Source of the DNA: [Clostridium] scindens
GTDB lineage: Bacteria > Bacillota > Clostridia > Lachnospirales > Lachnospiraceae
Reading direction: 5' to 3'
Assembly (NCBI RefSeq): GCF_019597925.1
Contig: NZ_CP080442.1
Coordinates: 971,001-1,035,000, forward strand
DNA: 64,000 nucleotides
Shown: piece after piece, positions 31,769 through 40,737 of the stretch
How positions within the stretch are numbered: position 1 is the first letter of the stretch
How the letters are laid out: each line of letters opens with the position of its first letter
Notes under the pieces: model-generated
What the model saw: only the letters and a program-made list of their open reading frames with translations
Told to the model about the DNA's origin: nothing
The model's database searches: none
Translations under genes and position numbers: made by a program

Positions 31769-32611
31769 TTGAGTGATAACTGGATCGTGCAGAACCTAAA
31801 CTCTGCACTGAACACCTGGAATGAGAAACTGGCAGAAATCTGGACACTGCTTACCCAAAGCCCGGAATCCTTTAAGGGGGGGGGAGATATTTGGAGTGTC
31901 ATCACTGGAATCAACGGAGCGCTGACTGCCATTGGATATGGACTGTTAGTCTTGTTTTTTGCTGCCGGGATTGTAAAGACCTGTGGCAGCTTTACGGATA
32001 TGAAGAAGCCGGAGCATGCCCTCAAAGCCTTTATCCGGTTTGCTCTGGCACAAGGCGCCATCATGTATGGCATGGAACTGATGACAGCCTTGTTCTCCAT
32101 TGTGCAGGGGATTGTGTCCACCATTATGGCACAGTCGGGCATGGCAAATGGGGGTGTTACAGAACTTCCGGCAGAGATTGTGGAGAAGATTGAAGCGGTG
32201 GGAATGCTGGAATCCATTCCCTTGTGGATTGTGACCTTGCTTGGAAGCCTTTTGATTACGGTGCTGTCCTTCATTATGATCCTTACCGTATATGGAAGGA
32301 TGTTCAAGCTGTATATGTACACTGCCATTGCACCCATCCCCATTTCCACTTTTGCGGGCGAACCCTCTCAGTCGGTGGGAAAGAATTTTATCAAGTCTTA
32401 TGCCGGAGTGTGCTTGGAAGGGGCGATCATTGCACTGGCTTGTATCATCTTTTCCGTGTATTCTGCCAGTCCCCCGGCCATTGGGGATACGTCCTTAAGT
32501 GCGGTGACCATTGTGTGGAATTATATCGGAGAGTTGGTGTTTAACTTATTGGTACTGGTTGGGGCGGTAAAAGCATCCGACCGGATTGTAAAAGAAATGA
32601 TGGGATTATAG
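31769..32611 (+). CDS. VirB6/TrbL-like channel membrane protein
   Basis: 280-residue polytopic protein with about six membrane helices, for example 'LTAIGYGLLVLFFAAGIV', 'IPLWIVTLLGSLLITVLSF' and 'AIIALACIIFSVYSASPP'. The block 'GRMFKLYMYTAIAPIPISTF' is typical of VirB6/TrbL. It starts at a TTG with a perfect AAAGGAGGTGA site. It would form the inner-membrane part of the mating channel with the VirB4 and VirD4 ATPases. Confidence 0.82.
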   Translation: MSDNWIVQNLNSALNTWNEKLAEIWTLLTQSPESFKGGGDIWSVITGINGALTAIGYGLLVLFFAAGIVKTCGSFTDMKKPEHALKAFIRFALAQGAIMYGMELMTALFSIVQGIVSTIMAQSGMANGGVTELPAEIVEKIEAVGMLESIPLWIVTLLGSLLITVLSFIMILTVYGRMFKLYMYTAIAPIPISTFAGEPSQSVGKNFIKSYAGVCLEGAIIALACIIFSVYSASPPAIGDTSLSAVTIVWNYIGELVFNLLVLVGAVKASDRIVKEMMGL

Positions 32612-32625
32612 GAGGAAGTAAAACC

Positions 32626-33096
32626 ATGAATGAGAAGAACAACGAAAATAGAAACGGAAGAAAGATTTTGCCATTCTCTTGGGAATACGGGCAGGAAGAA
32701 ATTACTTTGAAGGTATCCAGCTATGCTTATGGAAACGGGCTTGCAATTTTAATGTACCGCCAGGAAGAAGGGGAGTTGGAATTGTTTGATGATCTGACGG
32801 TGAATCTTCCGGGCGGGTATGGTCTGAAACCGCAAGAGGCATTTATAAGCGGTGATTTTACGAAGGACAAGCTGGCATTCATCGAAAAGAACAGGCTGGG
32901 AAACATACTGCCGGGACAGGCCCGGTCAGGCTTTGCTACCTACACCCCAGTGGCGTTTGACCTTGCAAGGCTTGCCCAGTATGACCGGGAAGGGGTGGAA
33001 GAATTTTGCAGACAATGGGGACTGGATGTGCCAAAAGAGCCGGAAAAAATCCAAGGGAAACCTGCAGGCAACAAGAAAAGAGAAAGAGGGAGATAA
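32626..33096 (+). CDS. DUF4313-like conjugation-region protein
   Basis: 156-residue soluble protein with the beta-rich pattern 'LKVSSYAYGNGLAILMYRQE', 'FDDLTVNLPGGYGLKPQEAF' and 'EFCRQWGLDV', which recalls DUF4313. Basic C-terminal tail. An AGGAGG site precedes the ATG. Found between channel components, but with no membrane segment. It may be an accessory or regulatory protein. Confidence 0.6.
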   Translation: MNEKNNENRNGRKILPFSWEYGQEEITLKVSSYAYGNGLAILMYRQEEGELELFDDLTVNLPGGYGLKPQEAFISGDFTKDKLAFIEKNRLGNILPGQARSGFATYTPVAFDLARLAQYDREGVEEFCRQWGLDVPKEPEKIQGKPAGNKKRERGR

Positions 33097-33102
33097 AAAT
33101 AT

Positions 33103-33549
33103 ATGGAAGTAAAAATGAATAAAGAAATCCGTAACTATCAAGAGTCCATGTTTATGGGGCTGAATTTGCGCCAGTGTATCTTTTCCCTACTTGCCATCGC
33201 TGTGGCAGTAGGGATTTATTTTGGTCTGGGAGACTATGTGGGGCAGGAAATGACCGGGTGGCTGTGTATCTTAGGGGCTGCTCCTTTCGCAGCCTGCGGG
33301 TTCTTCCAGTATCATGGCATGAATGCGGAGCAGTTTGCCTGGGCATATATCAAGTCCGAATTTTTATACCCCAAGCGATTGCTGTTTCAAAGCGAGGATC
33401 TTTACCATGCCTGCATGGAAGAGACTATGATCTTTGGAGAAAAGACCAGGGGAGATGGTGCTGCCCTTTTGAAAAAGCGGGAACAGCGGGCAAGGAAAAA
33501 ACAGATGAAGCAGAAAAAGAAGGCAGGAAGGAGTGGTGCGTTTGATTAA
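33103..33549 (+). CDS. PrgI-family membrane protein (VirB3-like)
   Basis: 148-residue PrgI-type protein. Two membrane helices at residues 25-65 ('CIFSLLAIAVAVGIYFGLGD' and 'GWLCILGAAPFAACGFFQY') are preceded by the family start 'VRNYQESMFMGLNLRQ'-like 'IRNYQESMFMGLNLRQ'. PrgI corresponds to VirB3 and partners with VirB4, whose gene overlaps it by 17 bases. The C-terminus is basic. Confidence 0.85.
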   Translation: MEVKMNKEIRNYQESMFMGLNLRQCIFSLLAIAVAVGIYFGLGDYVGQEMTGWLCILGAAPFAACGFFQYHGMNAEQFAWAYIKSEFLYPKRLLFQSEDLYHACMEETMIFGEKTRGDGAALLKKREQRARKKQMKQKKKAGRSGAFD

Positions 33550-35872
33550 AACCTTACAGCAGGCATTAAAAATGGACCGGGAGAAGTTTAAAGTACCAAG
33601 GTCTGTCCAGCAGGCAATTCCCGTTCAGCGGATCTGGCCGGATGGGGTGTTCCAGTCCGGGACGAAATTTTCCAAATCCTTTCGGTTTTCGGATATCAAC
33701 TATGCCATTGCAAGCAAAGAAGATAAAACGGAAATGTTCTTAGATTACAGTGAGTTGTTAAATGCTCTGGATTCCGGCGCATCTGCCAAGATTACCCTGA
33801 ACAACAGAAGAATCAATAAGGAAGAGTTTGAAGCCTCCCTGCTGTTGCCGATGAAAGAGGACGGGCTGGATGAATACCGCAGGGAATACAACGAAATGCT
33901 GTTATCCAAGGTCAGCGGCACCAACAACAGCATCTATCAGGAACGGTATCTGACGGTCAGTGTCCATAAGAAGAATATTGATGAGGCAAGGACGTATTTT
34001 GCCCGTGTGGGAACGGATATCATTACCCATCTGAGCAAGCTGTCCTCCATTGGGGAAGAACTGGATGCAGAACAGCGCCTGCAGATTTTCCGTGATTTCT
34101 TCCAGGCAGATGAACCCCAGTGTTTCCCGTTTGATATGAAGGCGTTTGCCAAACGGGGGAGCAGCTTTAAGGACTGGATCTGTCCCCAGTCCATGGAGTT
34201 TTCCAAAGACTGTTTCAAGATCAACGAGCGGTACGGACGGGTGCTGTATATGCAGGATTATGCCAGTTATGTAAAGGACGACATGATTTCGGAATTGTGT
34301 GACTTGAGCCGGGATCTGATGCTGTCCATCGACATTCTCCCAGTGCCAACAGACGAAGCAGTGCGTGAGATCCAAAACCGTTTGCTCGGCGTGGAGACGA
34401 ACGTGACCAATTGGCAGAGACGCCAGAATGCCAACAATAACTTTTCCGCCATTGTGCCCTATGATATGGAACTACAGAGAAAGGAAACTAAAGAGATGCT
34501 GGATGACCTGACCACAAGGGATCAGCGGATGATGTTCGGCATCCTTACCATGGTGCATATGGCAGACAGCAAGAAACAGTTGGATTCGGATACGGAAAGC
34601 ATCTTATCCGTGGCAAGAAAGCATTTGTGCCAGATGGCAACTTTGAAGTGGCAGCAAGTGGATGGACTCAATACGGTACTGCCTTATGGCATCCGAAAGA
34701 TCAATGCCCTTCGTACCCTGACCACAGAATCTACCGCAGTGCTGATTCCATTTCATACTCAGGAGATCATGCAGCCGGGTGGGATTTATTATGGGCAGAA
34801 TGCAGTGAGTAAAAATATGTTGGTAGCAGACCGAAGGAAGTTATTGAATGGAAACTCCTTTCGTCTGGGTGTCAGCGGTTCGGGAAAAAGTTTCTCGGCA
34901 AAAGAAGAGATTGTGGATCTTGCCCTGTCTACGGAAGATGACATCCTCATCTTAGATCCGGAGTCCGAGTTCGGTTCTTTGGTAGAAGCACTGAATGGAG
35001 AAGTGATTACGATTTCCGCTACATCCAACACCCATCTGAATGCACTGGATATGGATTCTGCCTATGGAAATGATAAGAATCCGCTGATTGAAAAGTCGGA
35101 ATTTATCCTGTCTTTGTTTGAGCAGTTAGTAGGGGCAGGAAATCTGTCTGCCAAGGAGAAATCCATCCTGGACCGCTGTACCGCAGATGTGTACCGGGAA
35201 TATATCCGGAGCGGTTACCAGAGCGAAGCGCCCACCTTGAAAGACTTGTACCGCCAGCTCATGCTCCAGCCAGAAGAAGAGGCCAGAGGACTTGCATTGT
35301 CTTCGGAACTGTTTATCAATGGAAGTCTCAATACCTTTGCACAGAAAACCAATGTGGATACGAAGAACCGTATCATTGCCTATGATATCCGGGAACTGGG
35401 AGAGCAACTCATGCCTCTTGGTATGCTGGTCACCTTGGACAGCATCTTCAACCGGGTGATCCAGAACTGGAAGAAGGGAAAGACCACCTGGATCTTTGCC
35501 GATGAGTTTTATCTATTGTTCCGGTATCAGTACAGCGCAGACTTTTTCTACCGGCTCTACAAGAGAATCCGTAAATACCAGGGATTTGTCACAGGTTTAA
35601 CGCAGAACGTAGAAGAACTGTTAAAATCCGATACCGCAAGGTTGATGCTGGCAAACAGTGAGTTTTTGATCCTTTTGAATCAGGCAACCACAGACCGAGA
35701 TGAACTGGCTTCCCTTTTGAATATTTCCGAGAACCAGTTATCCTACATCACGAATGTAGGCGCAGGAAAGGGACTGATTCGGTGTTCCGGGAATCTGGTG
35801 CCATTTGAGAATAGCTTCCCGAAGAATACGAAGCTGTACCGCTTGATGACAACGAAACCGGGAGAGTGTTAG
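33533..35872 (+). CDS. VirB4/TraE-type conjugation ATPase
   Basis: About 779-residue cytoplasmic ATPase of the mating channel. Walker A 'LGVSGSGKSFSAKEE' (about 444-458), 'DILILDPESEFGSLVEAL', Walker B 'TTWIFADEFYLLF' (about 644), and 'ANSEFLILLNQA', then the terminal 'GAGKGLIRCSGNLVPFENSF'. The N-terminal region is the VirB4 CagE-type domain. The start could be GTG at 33533/33536 or the TTG at 33542; the GGAAGGAG site fits the last best. Overlap with PrgI suggests coupled translation. Confidence 0.93.
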   Translation: MVRLIKTLQQALKMDREKFKVPRSVQQAIPVQRIWPDGVFQSGTKFSKSFRFSDINYAIASKEDKTEMFLDYSELLNALDSGASAKITLNNRRINKEEFEASLLLPMKEDGLDEYRREYNEMLLSKVSGTNNSIYQERYLTVSVHKKNIDEARTYFARVGTDIITHLSKLSSIGEELDAEQRLQIFRDFFQADEPQCFPFDMKAFAKRGSSFKDWICPQSMEFSKDCFKINERYGRVLYMQDYASYVKDDMISELCDLSRDLMLSIDILPVPTDEAVREIQNRLLGVETNVTNWQRRQNANNNFSAIVPYDMELQRKETKEMLDDLTTRDQRMMFGILTMVHMADSKKQLDSDTESILSVARKHLCQMATLKWQQVDGLNTVLPYGIRKINALRTLTTESTAVLIPFHTQEIMQPGGIYYGQNAVSKNMLVADRRKLLNGNSFRLGVSGSGKSFSAKEEIVDLALSTEDDILILDPESEFGSLVEALNGEVITISATSNTHLNALDMDSAYGNDKNPLIEKSEFILSLFEQLVGAGNLSAKEKSILDRCTADVYREYIRSGYQSEAPTLKDLYRQLMLQPEEEARGLALSSELFINGSLNTFAQKTNVDTKNRIIAYDIRELGEQLMPLGMLVTLDSIFNRVIQNWKKGKTTWIFADEFYLLFRYQYSADFFYRLYKRIRKYQGFVTGLTQNVEELLKSDTARLMLANSEFLILLNQATTDRDELASLLNISENQLSYITNVGAGKGLIRCSGNLVPFENSFPKNTKLYRLMTTKPGEC

Positions 35873-35889
35873 TCGAAAAGATATTTTTA

Positions 35890-35924
35890 GGGTGCTGTTG
35901 GAATTTCTTCGGCAGCATCCTTTT
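35890..35924 (+). terminator. Terminator-like hairpin after virB4
   Basis: GGGTGCTG (35890-35897) with CAGCATCC (35913-35920), then T4. The next ribosome site follows in 5 bases. Confidence 0.6.
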
Positions 35925-35942
35925 GGGAAGGAGGGAATGTAA

Positions 35943-36743
35943 ATGGAAGAAGGACAAACAGTGGAAATCCAGGAAACGAGAGAACCGCTTCGGGAGCAGG
36001 GCAGTATCCGGGCATTGCTGGAACTTTTGGAACAACAGGGCATGGAGCAGGAAAAAGGGGATGTGCTCCGTATGGCAGACTATATTGATTCTATGGAAAT
36101 GCAGCTGGGAACTGTCCTAAAGGAATTGGGAGAGGTGAAGAAGCAATTGGGTGTGATGCAGGAAAGCAAGGTCAAACTCTTTGCGGTGAACACAATCCAG
36201 AGGGCGGAACATCAGGTGCAAACACTTCGTTCTCAGGTGGGAGAATTTAAGACAAAGTTTGTGGGACGAGCAGAACAGGCAGTTATGGACTTTAAAGAAA
36301 AGGGGAAAGATGCCCTTGCCTGTGCGGTAAAGGGAATGCACCTTACTCAAGGCTTGCAAAAAATCCAATCGTCTCTGCATACGGTGATGCTGTCGATGGA
36401 TCAAAAGATTGACCGTCTGGGAAGTATGGCGGAGGAACTGCATGTTGCCAAAGGGCATTTGAACAACGCATTTTGGGAAATGAATGGAAAAAATACAGCA
36501 AAGATCACAGAGCGAAATCCAGAACAGGGGATCATCTTTCAAACCCAGAAGGTGTTATTCCAATCCATGCGGAGTATCCATAAGCTGGAACAGAAAACAG
36601 AGCGCTGGAAACAGCAGGCTGAGAAACTGGAAGCAAGAGAAGGAAAACAATTGTCTGTGAGGAATACCTTGCAGGAACTTCGACAAGAACAACACCCTCT
36701 GAAGCTAGGCAAAGAAGAAAAACGGAAGGTGGCAGTTCGATAA
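35943..36743 (+). CDS. Coiled-coil conjugation-region protein (DUF6674-like)
   Basis: 266-residue, almost wholly helical protein with long heptad stretches (for example residues 45-115 and 190-255) and no membrane segment. I recall such proteins as DUF6674, but motif evidence is thin. Start ATG with GGGAAGGAGGG site. It is encoded between VirB4 and the lysozyme gene, so it may form part of the transfer machine's cytoplasmic scaffold. Confidence 0.6.
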   Translation: MEEGQTVEIQETREPLREQGSIRALLELLEQQGMEQEKGDVLRMADYIDSMEMQLGTVLKELGEVKKQLGVMQESKVKLFAVNTIQRAEHQVQTLRSQVGEFKTKFVGRAEQAVMDFKEKGKDALACAVKGMHLTQGLQKIQSSLHTVMLSMDQKIDRLGSMAEELHVAKGHLNNAFWEMNGKNTAKITERNPEQGIIFQTQKVLFQSMRSIHKLEQKTERWKQQAEKLEAREGKQLSVRNTLQELRQEQHPLKLGKEEKRKVAVR

Positions 36744-36770
36744 AAAACTTTTCAGAGAGAGGTGAGAGCC

Positions 36771-37118
36771 ATGAAAGAAGAAACAACCATTACCTTTTTT
36801 GCATCCGAGTGCGGGGAGTTCCATGGGATGGGGGAATGTATCGAATGTACATCTTTAAAAGAAGCATTCCGGCATTACCAGAGATTTTGCAAACGTTCCC
36901 CTCAGATGCTCCCATCTTTGGAATTTTCCCTGCACCATGCAGACGATCCTTTGTATAACGAGGGAGAATATCCATTGGCTACCGGGGAGAAGGGAAAAGA
37001 GTTATTGTCCTATGTTCCTTATTATGCCAATCATCCGCTGGTGCAGGAAGCAGTAAGGGAACTGGAACAGCTGGAGAGCCAGCAGAAGAAAACAAAAAAA
37101 CGGGGGAGAGAACGCTAG
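36771..37118 (+). CDS. Small ICE protein between coiled-coil and lysozyme genes
   Basis: 115-residue protein of the LPD28-like look: 'ITFFASECGEFHGMGECIECTSLKEAFRHYQ' then 'LPSLEFSLHHADDPLYNEGEYPLATG'. The 'D-x2-Y-x2-G/E-Y-P-L' end is shared by large-polyvalent-protein-associated domains of mobile elements. The start has a GAGAGGTGAG site. Function unknown. Confidence 0.6.
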   Translation: MKEETTITFFASECGEFHGMGECIECTSLKEAFRHYQRFCKRSPQMLPSLEFSLHHADDPLYNEGEYPLATGEKGKELLSYVPYYANHPLVQEAVRELEQLESQQKKTKKRGRER

Positions 37119-37145
37119 AAAGTACAGAAGATGGGAGGTGTGTGA

Positions 37146-38855
37146 TTGAAAGATATCAAAGAAAAAGTGCGGAATGACAGTCCAAAGATCCGCAATCCTG
37201 CCTCCCGGCTTCCAAAGGAACTGGTACGTTCTGCCATGCTAGGAGCGAAAGAGAAGTCCAGCATCATGGCAGATAAAATCGGAAGAGAAACGGGAGAGGA
37301 ATCCACGGTGGAATATGCCGGAAACCGCATCCAGCGTGTGGAACAGCGGGCTGGAAGGGAAAGTGCTTCGGCAGCCTATCGTGGCGGTAAGAAGCTGGCA
37401 GTGAAACACTATGAGAAGTTAAAGGAGCAGAAACAAAAGCAGAGAGAAGCCGCGACAACCCCGTTGGGAGGGGGAAATGCAAGAGGTGGCACATCTACCC
37501 AGGCAGGGCAGACAATGGCGAAGAAAGGGCGAACAGAAGCCACAAGAAGCATTAAGGTCAAGCCAGAAGCAGGGAAAACGATCAAGGAAGCTGGAAATCG
37601 GACGGTAAAAACAGCGCCCCGTATGGTGAAAGCCTCTCCGGTTTCTTCCCAGAAAGTGAAAACCCAGGCAGTCTTACAGAAGAAACAAGCACTCAAATCC
37701 ATGAAAGCAGTCAGGGAAGCGAAACGGGCTGCCATGCACTCTGTTCAGACTGCCAAGCAAAGTGCAAAGACTGCAAAGGCAACCGGAAGAGGATTGAAAG
37801 CCATGGCAGAAGCCGCTACTCATGCAGTGAAAGCTGCATTTACAGCGCTGATGGCAGGTGGAGGCGCAGTGTTTGTTGTTCTGATTCTGATTGTGGGGAT
37901 TATTGGGGGTGCAGCCTTTTTGGGAAATTCCCAGAGTAGTGAGGCTTTAAGCGCAGAAGTACTGGCGCATACACCTGTCATTCAAAAGTATGCCAGCGAG
38001 TTTGGTATCCCGGAATATGTTTCTGCCATCCAAGCCATTATGATGCAGGAAAGCGGCGGCAGGGGAACGGATCCCATGCAGGCCAGTGAGTGTCCTTATA
38101 ACACCCAGTATCCCAATACTCCCGGTGCGATTCAGGATGCAGACTATTCCATCAAAGTGGGGATACAGTATTATGCGGATTGTGTCCGGGAAGCCGGATG
38201 TGAAAGTCCTCAGGATATGGAGAAACTGAAACTTAGTTGGCAAGGCTATAATTACGGGAATGGGTATATCTCGTGGGCATTGGAAAAGTTTGGCGGTTAT
38301 AGTGAAGCCAATGCATTACAGTTTTCCCAGAAACAGGCAGCCGTCCATGGCTGGTCTGGGTATGGGGATCCGGAGTATGTGCCTCATGTGATGCGGTATT
38401 ATTCCGGCGGAGGTTGGTTTACCGGACTCTTTGGAAACGGACAGTTTGTCACCATTGCAAAAAGCCAGCTTGGAAATGAAGGCGGAGAGAAGTTCTGGTC
38501 ATGGTATGGATTTGACAGTCGGGAAGAATGGTGTGCCTGTTTTGTCAGCTGGTGTGCGGATCAGGCGGGGCTCATTCAAAACGGAGCTGTGCCAAAGTTT
38601 TCCCTTTGTACGGCAGGCGTGGACTGGTTTCAGGCACAGGGGAAATGGCAGGGGGCAGGAAGTGTCCCAAGTCCCGGCATGATTATTTTTTTTGATTGGG
38701 ATTATGACGGATGCAGTGACCATGTGGGAATCGTGGAAAGCTGCGATGGAACTACGGTACATACGATTGAAGGAAACAGCGGAGATGCAGTAAGGCAGAA
38801 TAGCTATACGGTGAATTCCCAGTCGATTCTGGGGTATGGGCTGGTAGCTTATTAA
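37146..38855 (+). CDS. CwlT-like bifunctional cell-wall hydrolase (lysozyme plus CHAP)
   Basis: 569-residue membrane-anchored enzyme that opens peptidoglycan for the mating channel. Residues 1-235 are a basic, low-complexity cytoplasmic part, then one membrane helix (about 238-262). Next is a lysozyme-like domain ('AIQAIMMQESGGRGTDPMQAS', catalytic Glu; 'QYYADCVREAG') and a CHAP/NlpC-type domain ('EEWCACFVSWCADQAG' with the nucleophile Cys; 'DHVGIVES' with the His; then Asn in 'IEGNSGD'). It starts at a TTG with a GGGAGGTG site. This two-domain form equals CwlT/Orf14 of Tn916-type ICEs. Confidence 0.92.
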   Translation: MKDIKEKVRNDSPKIRNPASRLPKELVRSAMLGAKEKSSIMADKIGRETGEESTVEYAGNRIQRVEQRAGRESASAAYRGGKKLAVKHYEKLKEQKQKQREAATTPLGGGNARGGTSTQAGQTMAKKGRTEATRSIKVKPEAGKTIKEAGNRTVKTAPRMVKASPVSSQKVKTQAVLQKKQALKSMKAVREAKRAAMHSVQTAKQSAKTAKATGRGLKAMAEAATHAVKAAFTALMAGGGAVFVVLILIVGIIGGAAFLGNSQSSEALSAEVLAHTPVIQKYASEFGIPEYVSAIQAIMMQESGGRGTDPMQASECPYNTQYPNTPGAIQDADYSIKVGIQYYADCVREAGCESPQDMEKLKLSWQGYNYGNGYISWALEKFGGYSEANALQFSQKQAAVHGWSGYGDPEYVPHVMRYYSGGGWFTGLFGNGQFVTIAKSQLGNEGGEKFWSWYGFDSREEWCACFVSWCADQAGLIQNGAVPKFSLCTAGVDWFQAQGKWQGAGSVPSPGMIIFFDWDYDGCSDHVGIVESCDGTTVHTIEGNSGDAVRQNSYTVNSQSILGYGLVAY

Positions 38856-38879
38856 AAAGTAAAAATCAAATGGATTGCA

Positions 38880-38938
38880 TTGTGGGAGCCGAGAAACAAT
38901 GTTATAATGTAAAGGAAGGCAGGGCTGATGTCCTGCCT
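38880..38938 (+). promoter_or_regulatory. Promoter and leader hairpin before the MmcQ-like gene
   Basis: TTGTGG (38880-38885), 17 bases, TATAAT (38903-38908). The leader starts with an AGGCAGG/CCTGCCT hairpin (38917-38923 with 38932-38938) with no long T run. Confidence 0.55.
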
Positions 38939-39002
38939 GTTAATGAATACGAAAAGTACAATCAGGAGATTGATAAAATAGAGTAATTGGGAAGTGAAAT
39001 GA

Positions 39003-39365
39003 TTGAAACGGGAAGAAATTTTTGAATATGTAAAAAACCAATATGGAACAGTTCCAGAGTATCTCTGGGAAACATCACCGAAAAGTGCAGTGCTTCGGCA
39101 TAAAAATGGAAAGTGGTATGCAGTGCTGATGCAGGTTGAAAAATCTAGGTTGGGATTAGAAGAAGAGAGCATGGTAGATATCATCAATGTGAAGTGCGAA
39201 CCGGATATGGTTGGACTTCTGACACAGACTTATGGTTTTCTTTCGGGATATCATATGAATAAAAAGTACTGGATTACAATGTTGTTGGATGGAAGGGTGA
39301 GCGAAGCAAAGATATTGGATTTTTTGGATCTGAGTTATGATTTGATAGATCAGAAGAAAGATTGA
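39003..39365 (+). CDS. MmcQ/YjbR-family protein
   Basis: 120-residue protein of the MmcQ/YjbR fold (double-wing, CyaY-like). Family blocks: 'VKNQYGTVPEYLWETSPKSAVLRHKNGKWYAVLM', 'VDIINVKCEPDM' and 'GYHMNKKYWITMLLDGRVS', ending with 'LLDLSYDLI'-like 'FLDLSYDLI'. DNA-binding is suspected for the fold, but the role is unknown. It starts at TTG with a GGGAAGTGA site. It lies at the border between backbone and the scarred accessory region. Confidence 0.8.
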   Translation: MKREEIFEYVKNQYGTVPEYLWETSPKSAVLRHKNGKWYAVLMQVEKSRLGLEEESMVDIINVKCEPDMVGLLTQTYGFLSGYHMNKKYWITMLLDGRVSEAKILDFLDLSYDLIDQKKD

Positions 39366-39610
39366 TTTGTAAATAAATTTGAATGGTGTGCAGGGGATGA
39401 GAAAATATGAAAGCAATAAATATATATATTCAAGAATACAAGAGAATATGGCCACTGAATTTGAAAATATTTTCTCACAAAGATCAAAAAAGTTAAATGT
39501 AAAAGTATAGGAGTTTCTTGCGATAAAAACTCTTGTTGACTTGTTGCTGGATATAAATATAGAAATAAAGCATTTTGAGAATATTTTTGCTTCCTTTACG
39601 ATAGAACAGA

Positions 39611-39835
39611 TTGGAAAAGAAACAGAGTAGATACCTTACTCATGAGGGAATATCTCTGTGGTTGGAGACAGGAACTATAGAGGCAGGTGGAAAACAGGCA
39701 GAGCTTACAAAAAATGAATTGCGGATCATGTATTATCTTTTTGAGCATGACGGAGTCATCTGTACAAGGGCAGATTTGATTGAATACTTATGGGATAATC
39801 GGCTCTACTCAGATACATCTTACCACAATGAGGAA
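39611..39835 (+). pseudogene. Response-regulator DNA-binding domain fragment
   Basis: Residues 1-75 of the frame carry the start of an OmpR-type winged helix: 'QAELTKNELRIMYYLFEHDG' and 'VICTRADLIEYLWDNRLYSD'. The receiver domain is missing, and after 'TSYH' the text changes abruptly to an IS110-type transposase. It is thus a chimera created by insertion. Upstream 245 bases (39366-39610) hold short broken frames only. Confidence 0.7.
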
Positions 39836-40617
39836 TTAAAGTCACTAACCCGTTATCGTTTTGATAAGGTCAAAGAACGGGCAAAATTGAAAAGTTCTGT
39901 TTCAAGACTTGTCTGTATTCTTTTCCCGGAGCTGGAAAGACTTGTTCCTACGCTTCATATGGCATCCGTCTATGCTTTGCTTTGTGGATTTCCAAGTGCA
40001 GATGCTGTTGCAAATGCACATCTCACAAGGCTTTCCAACCTACTCTTTGATAGTTCGAAAGGCAGATATGGAAAAGATACTGCTGTCATGTTTCGTGACG
40101 CTGCAAGAAGTTCTATCGGTTCTCATATGCCTGCCAAGTCTTTGAAACTAAAGCACACCATAAAACTTATTCGGGAATTAGCGATTGAGATTGACGAGAT
40201 TGAAGCAGCCATCAAACGAATCATGGATGAAGAAATCCAATCGCCAATCTTTACCATTCCCGGTATCAGTTACCGGATGGGCGCAATGATCATCGCTGAG
40301 ATTGGGGATTTCTCTCGTTTTATTCCGCAGATAAGATATTCGCATATGCAGGAATGTCTCCCTCCACTTATCAATCCGGACAGTTAGACAACTGTTATTC
40401 CCATATGGAGAAACGAGGTTCCAGATACTTCCGGTATGCCCTTTACAATGCCACAAAATATGTCTGTCACTGGGATAAATCTTTTGGTGCATATCTTGAA
40501 AAGAAACGATCGGAAGGCAAGCATTATAATGTTGCCATATCCCATGCCGCTAAGAAGCTTGTGCGATTGATTTTTGCAATGGAGAAATCAGGAAAAGCAT
40601 ATCTGCCAACTGCTTAA
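39836..40617 (+). mobile_element. IS110-family transposase remnant
   Basis: The frame continuing from the response-regulator fragment encodes the C-terminal half of an IS110 transposase: 'ELERLVPTLHMASVYALLCG', 'AIKRIMDEEIQSPIFTIPGISYRMGAMIIAEIGDFSRF' (transposase_20 helix-hairpin-helix). A frameshift at about 40330-40350 moves the end into another frame: 'GMSPSTYQSGQ', 'RYFRYALYNATKYVCHWD', stopping at 40617. The N-terminal DEDD part is missing. Inactive. Confidence 0.75.
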
Positions 40618-40737
40618 TTTTTTTCTGTAAATATCTCCTTTTAGAGCACCTATAAAGATGCTCTTGTTGTCATACAGTTTTCAAGGTTCAAATATATCTG
40701 AAATGCATTTCTGCAATTCATTCAAAAAACTTTCATT

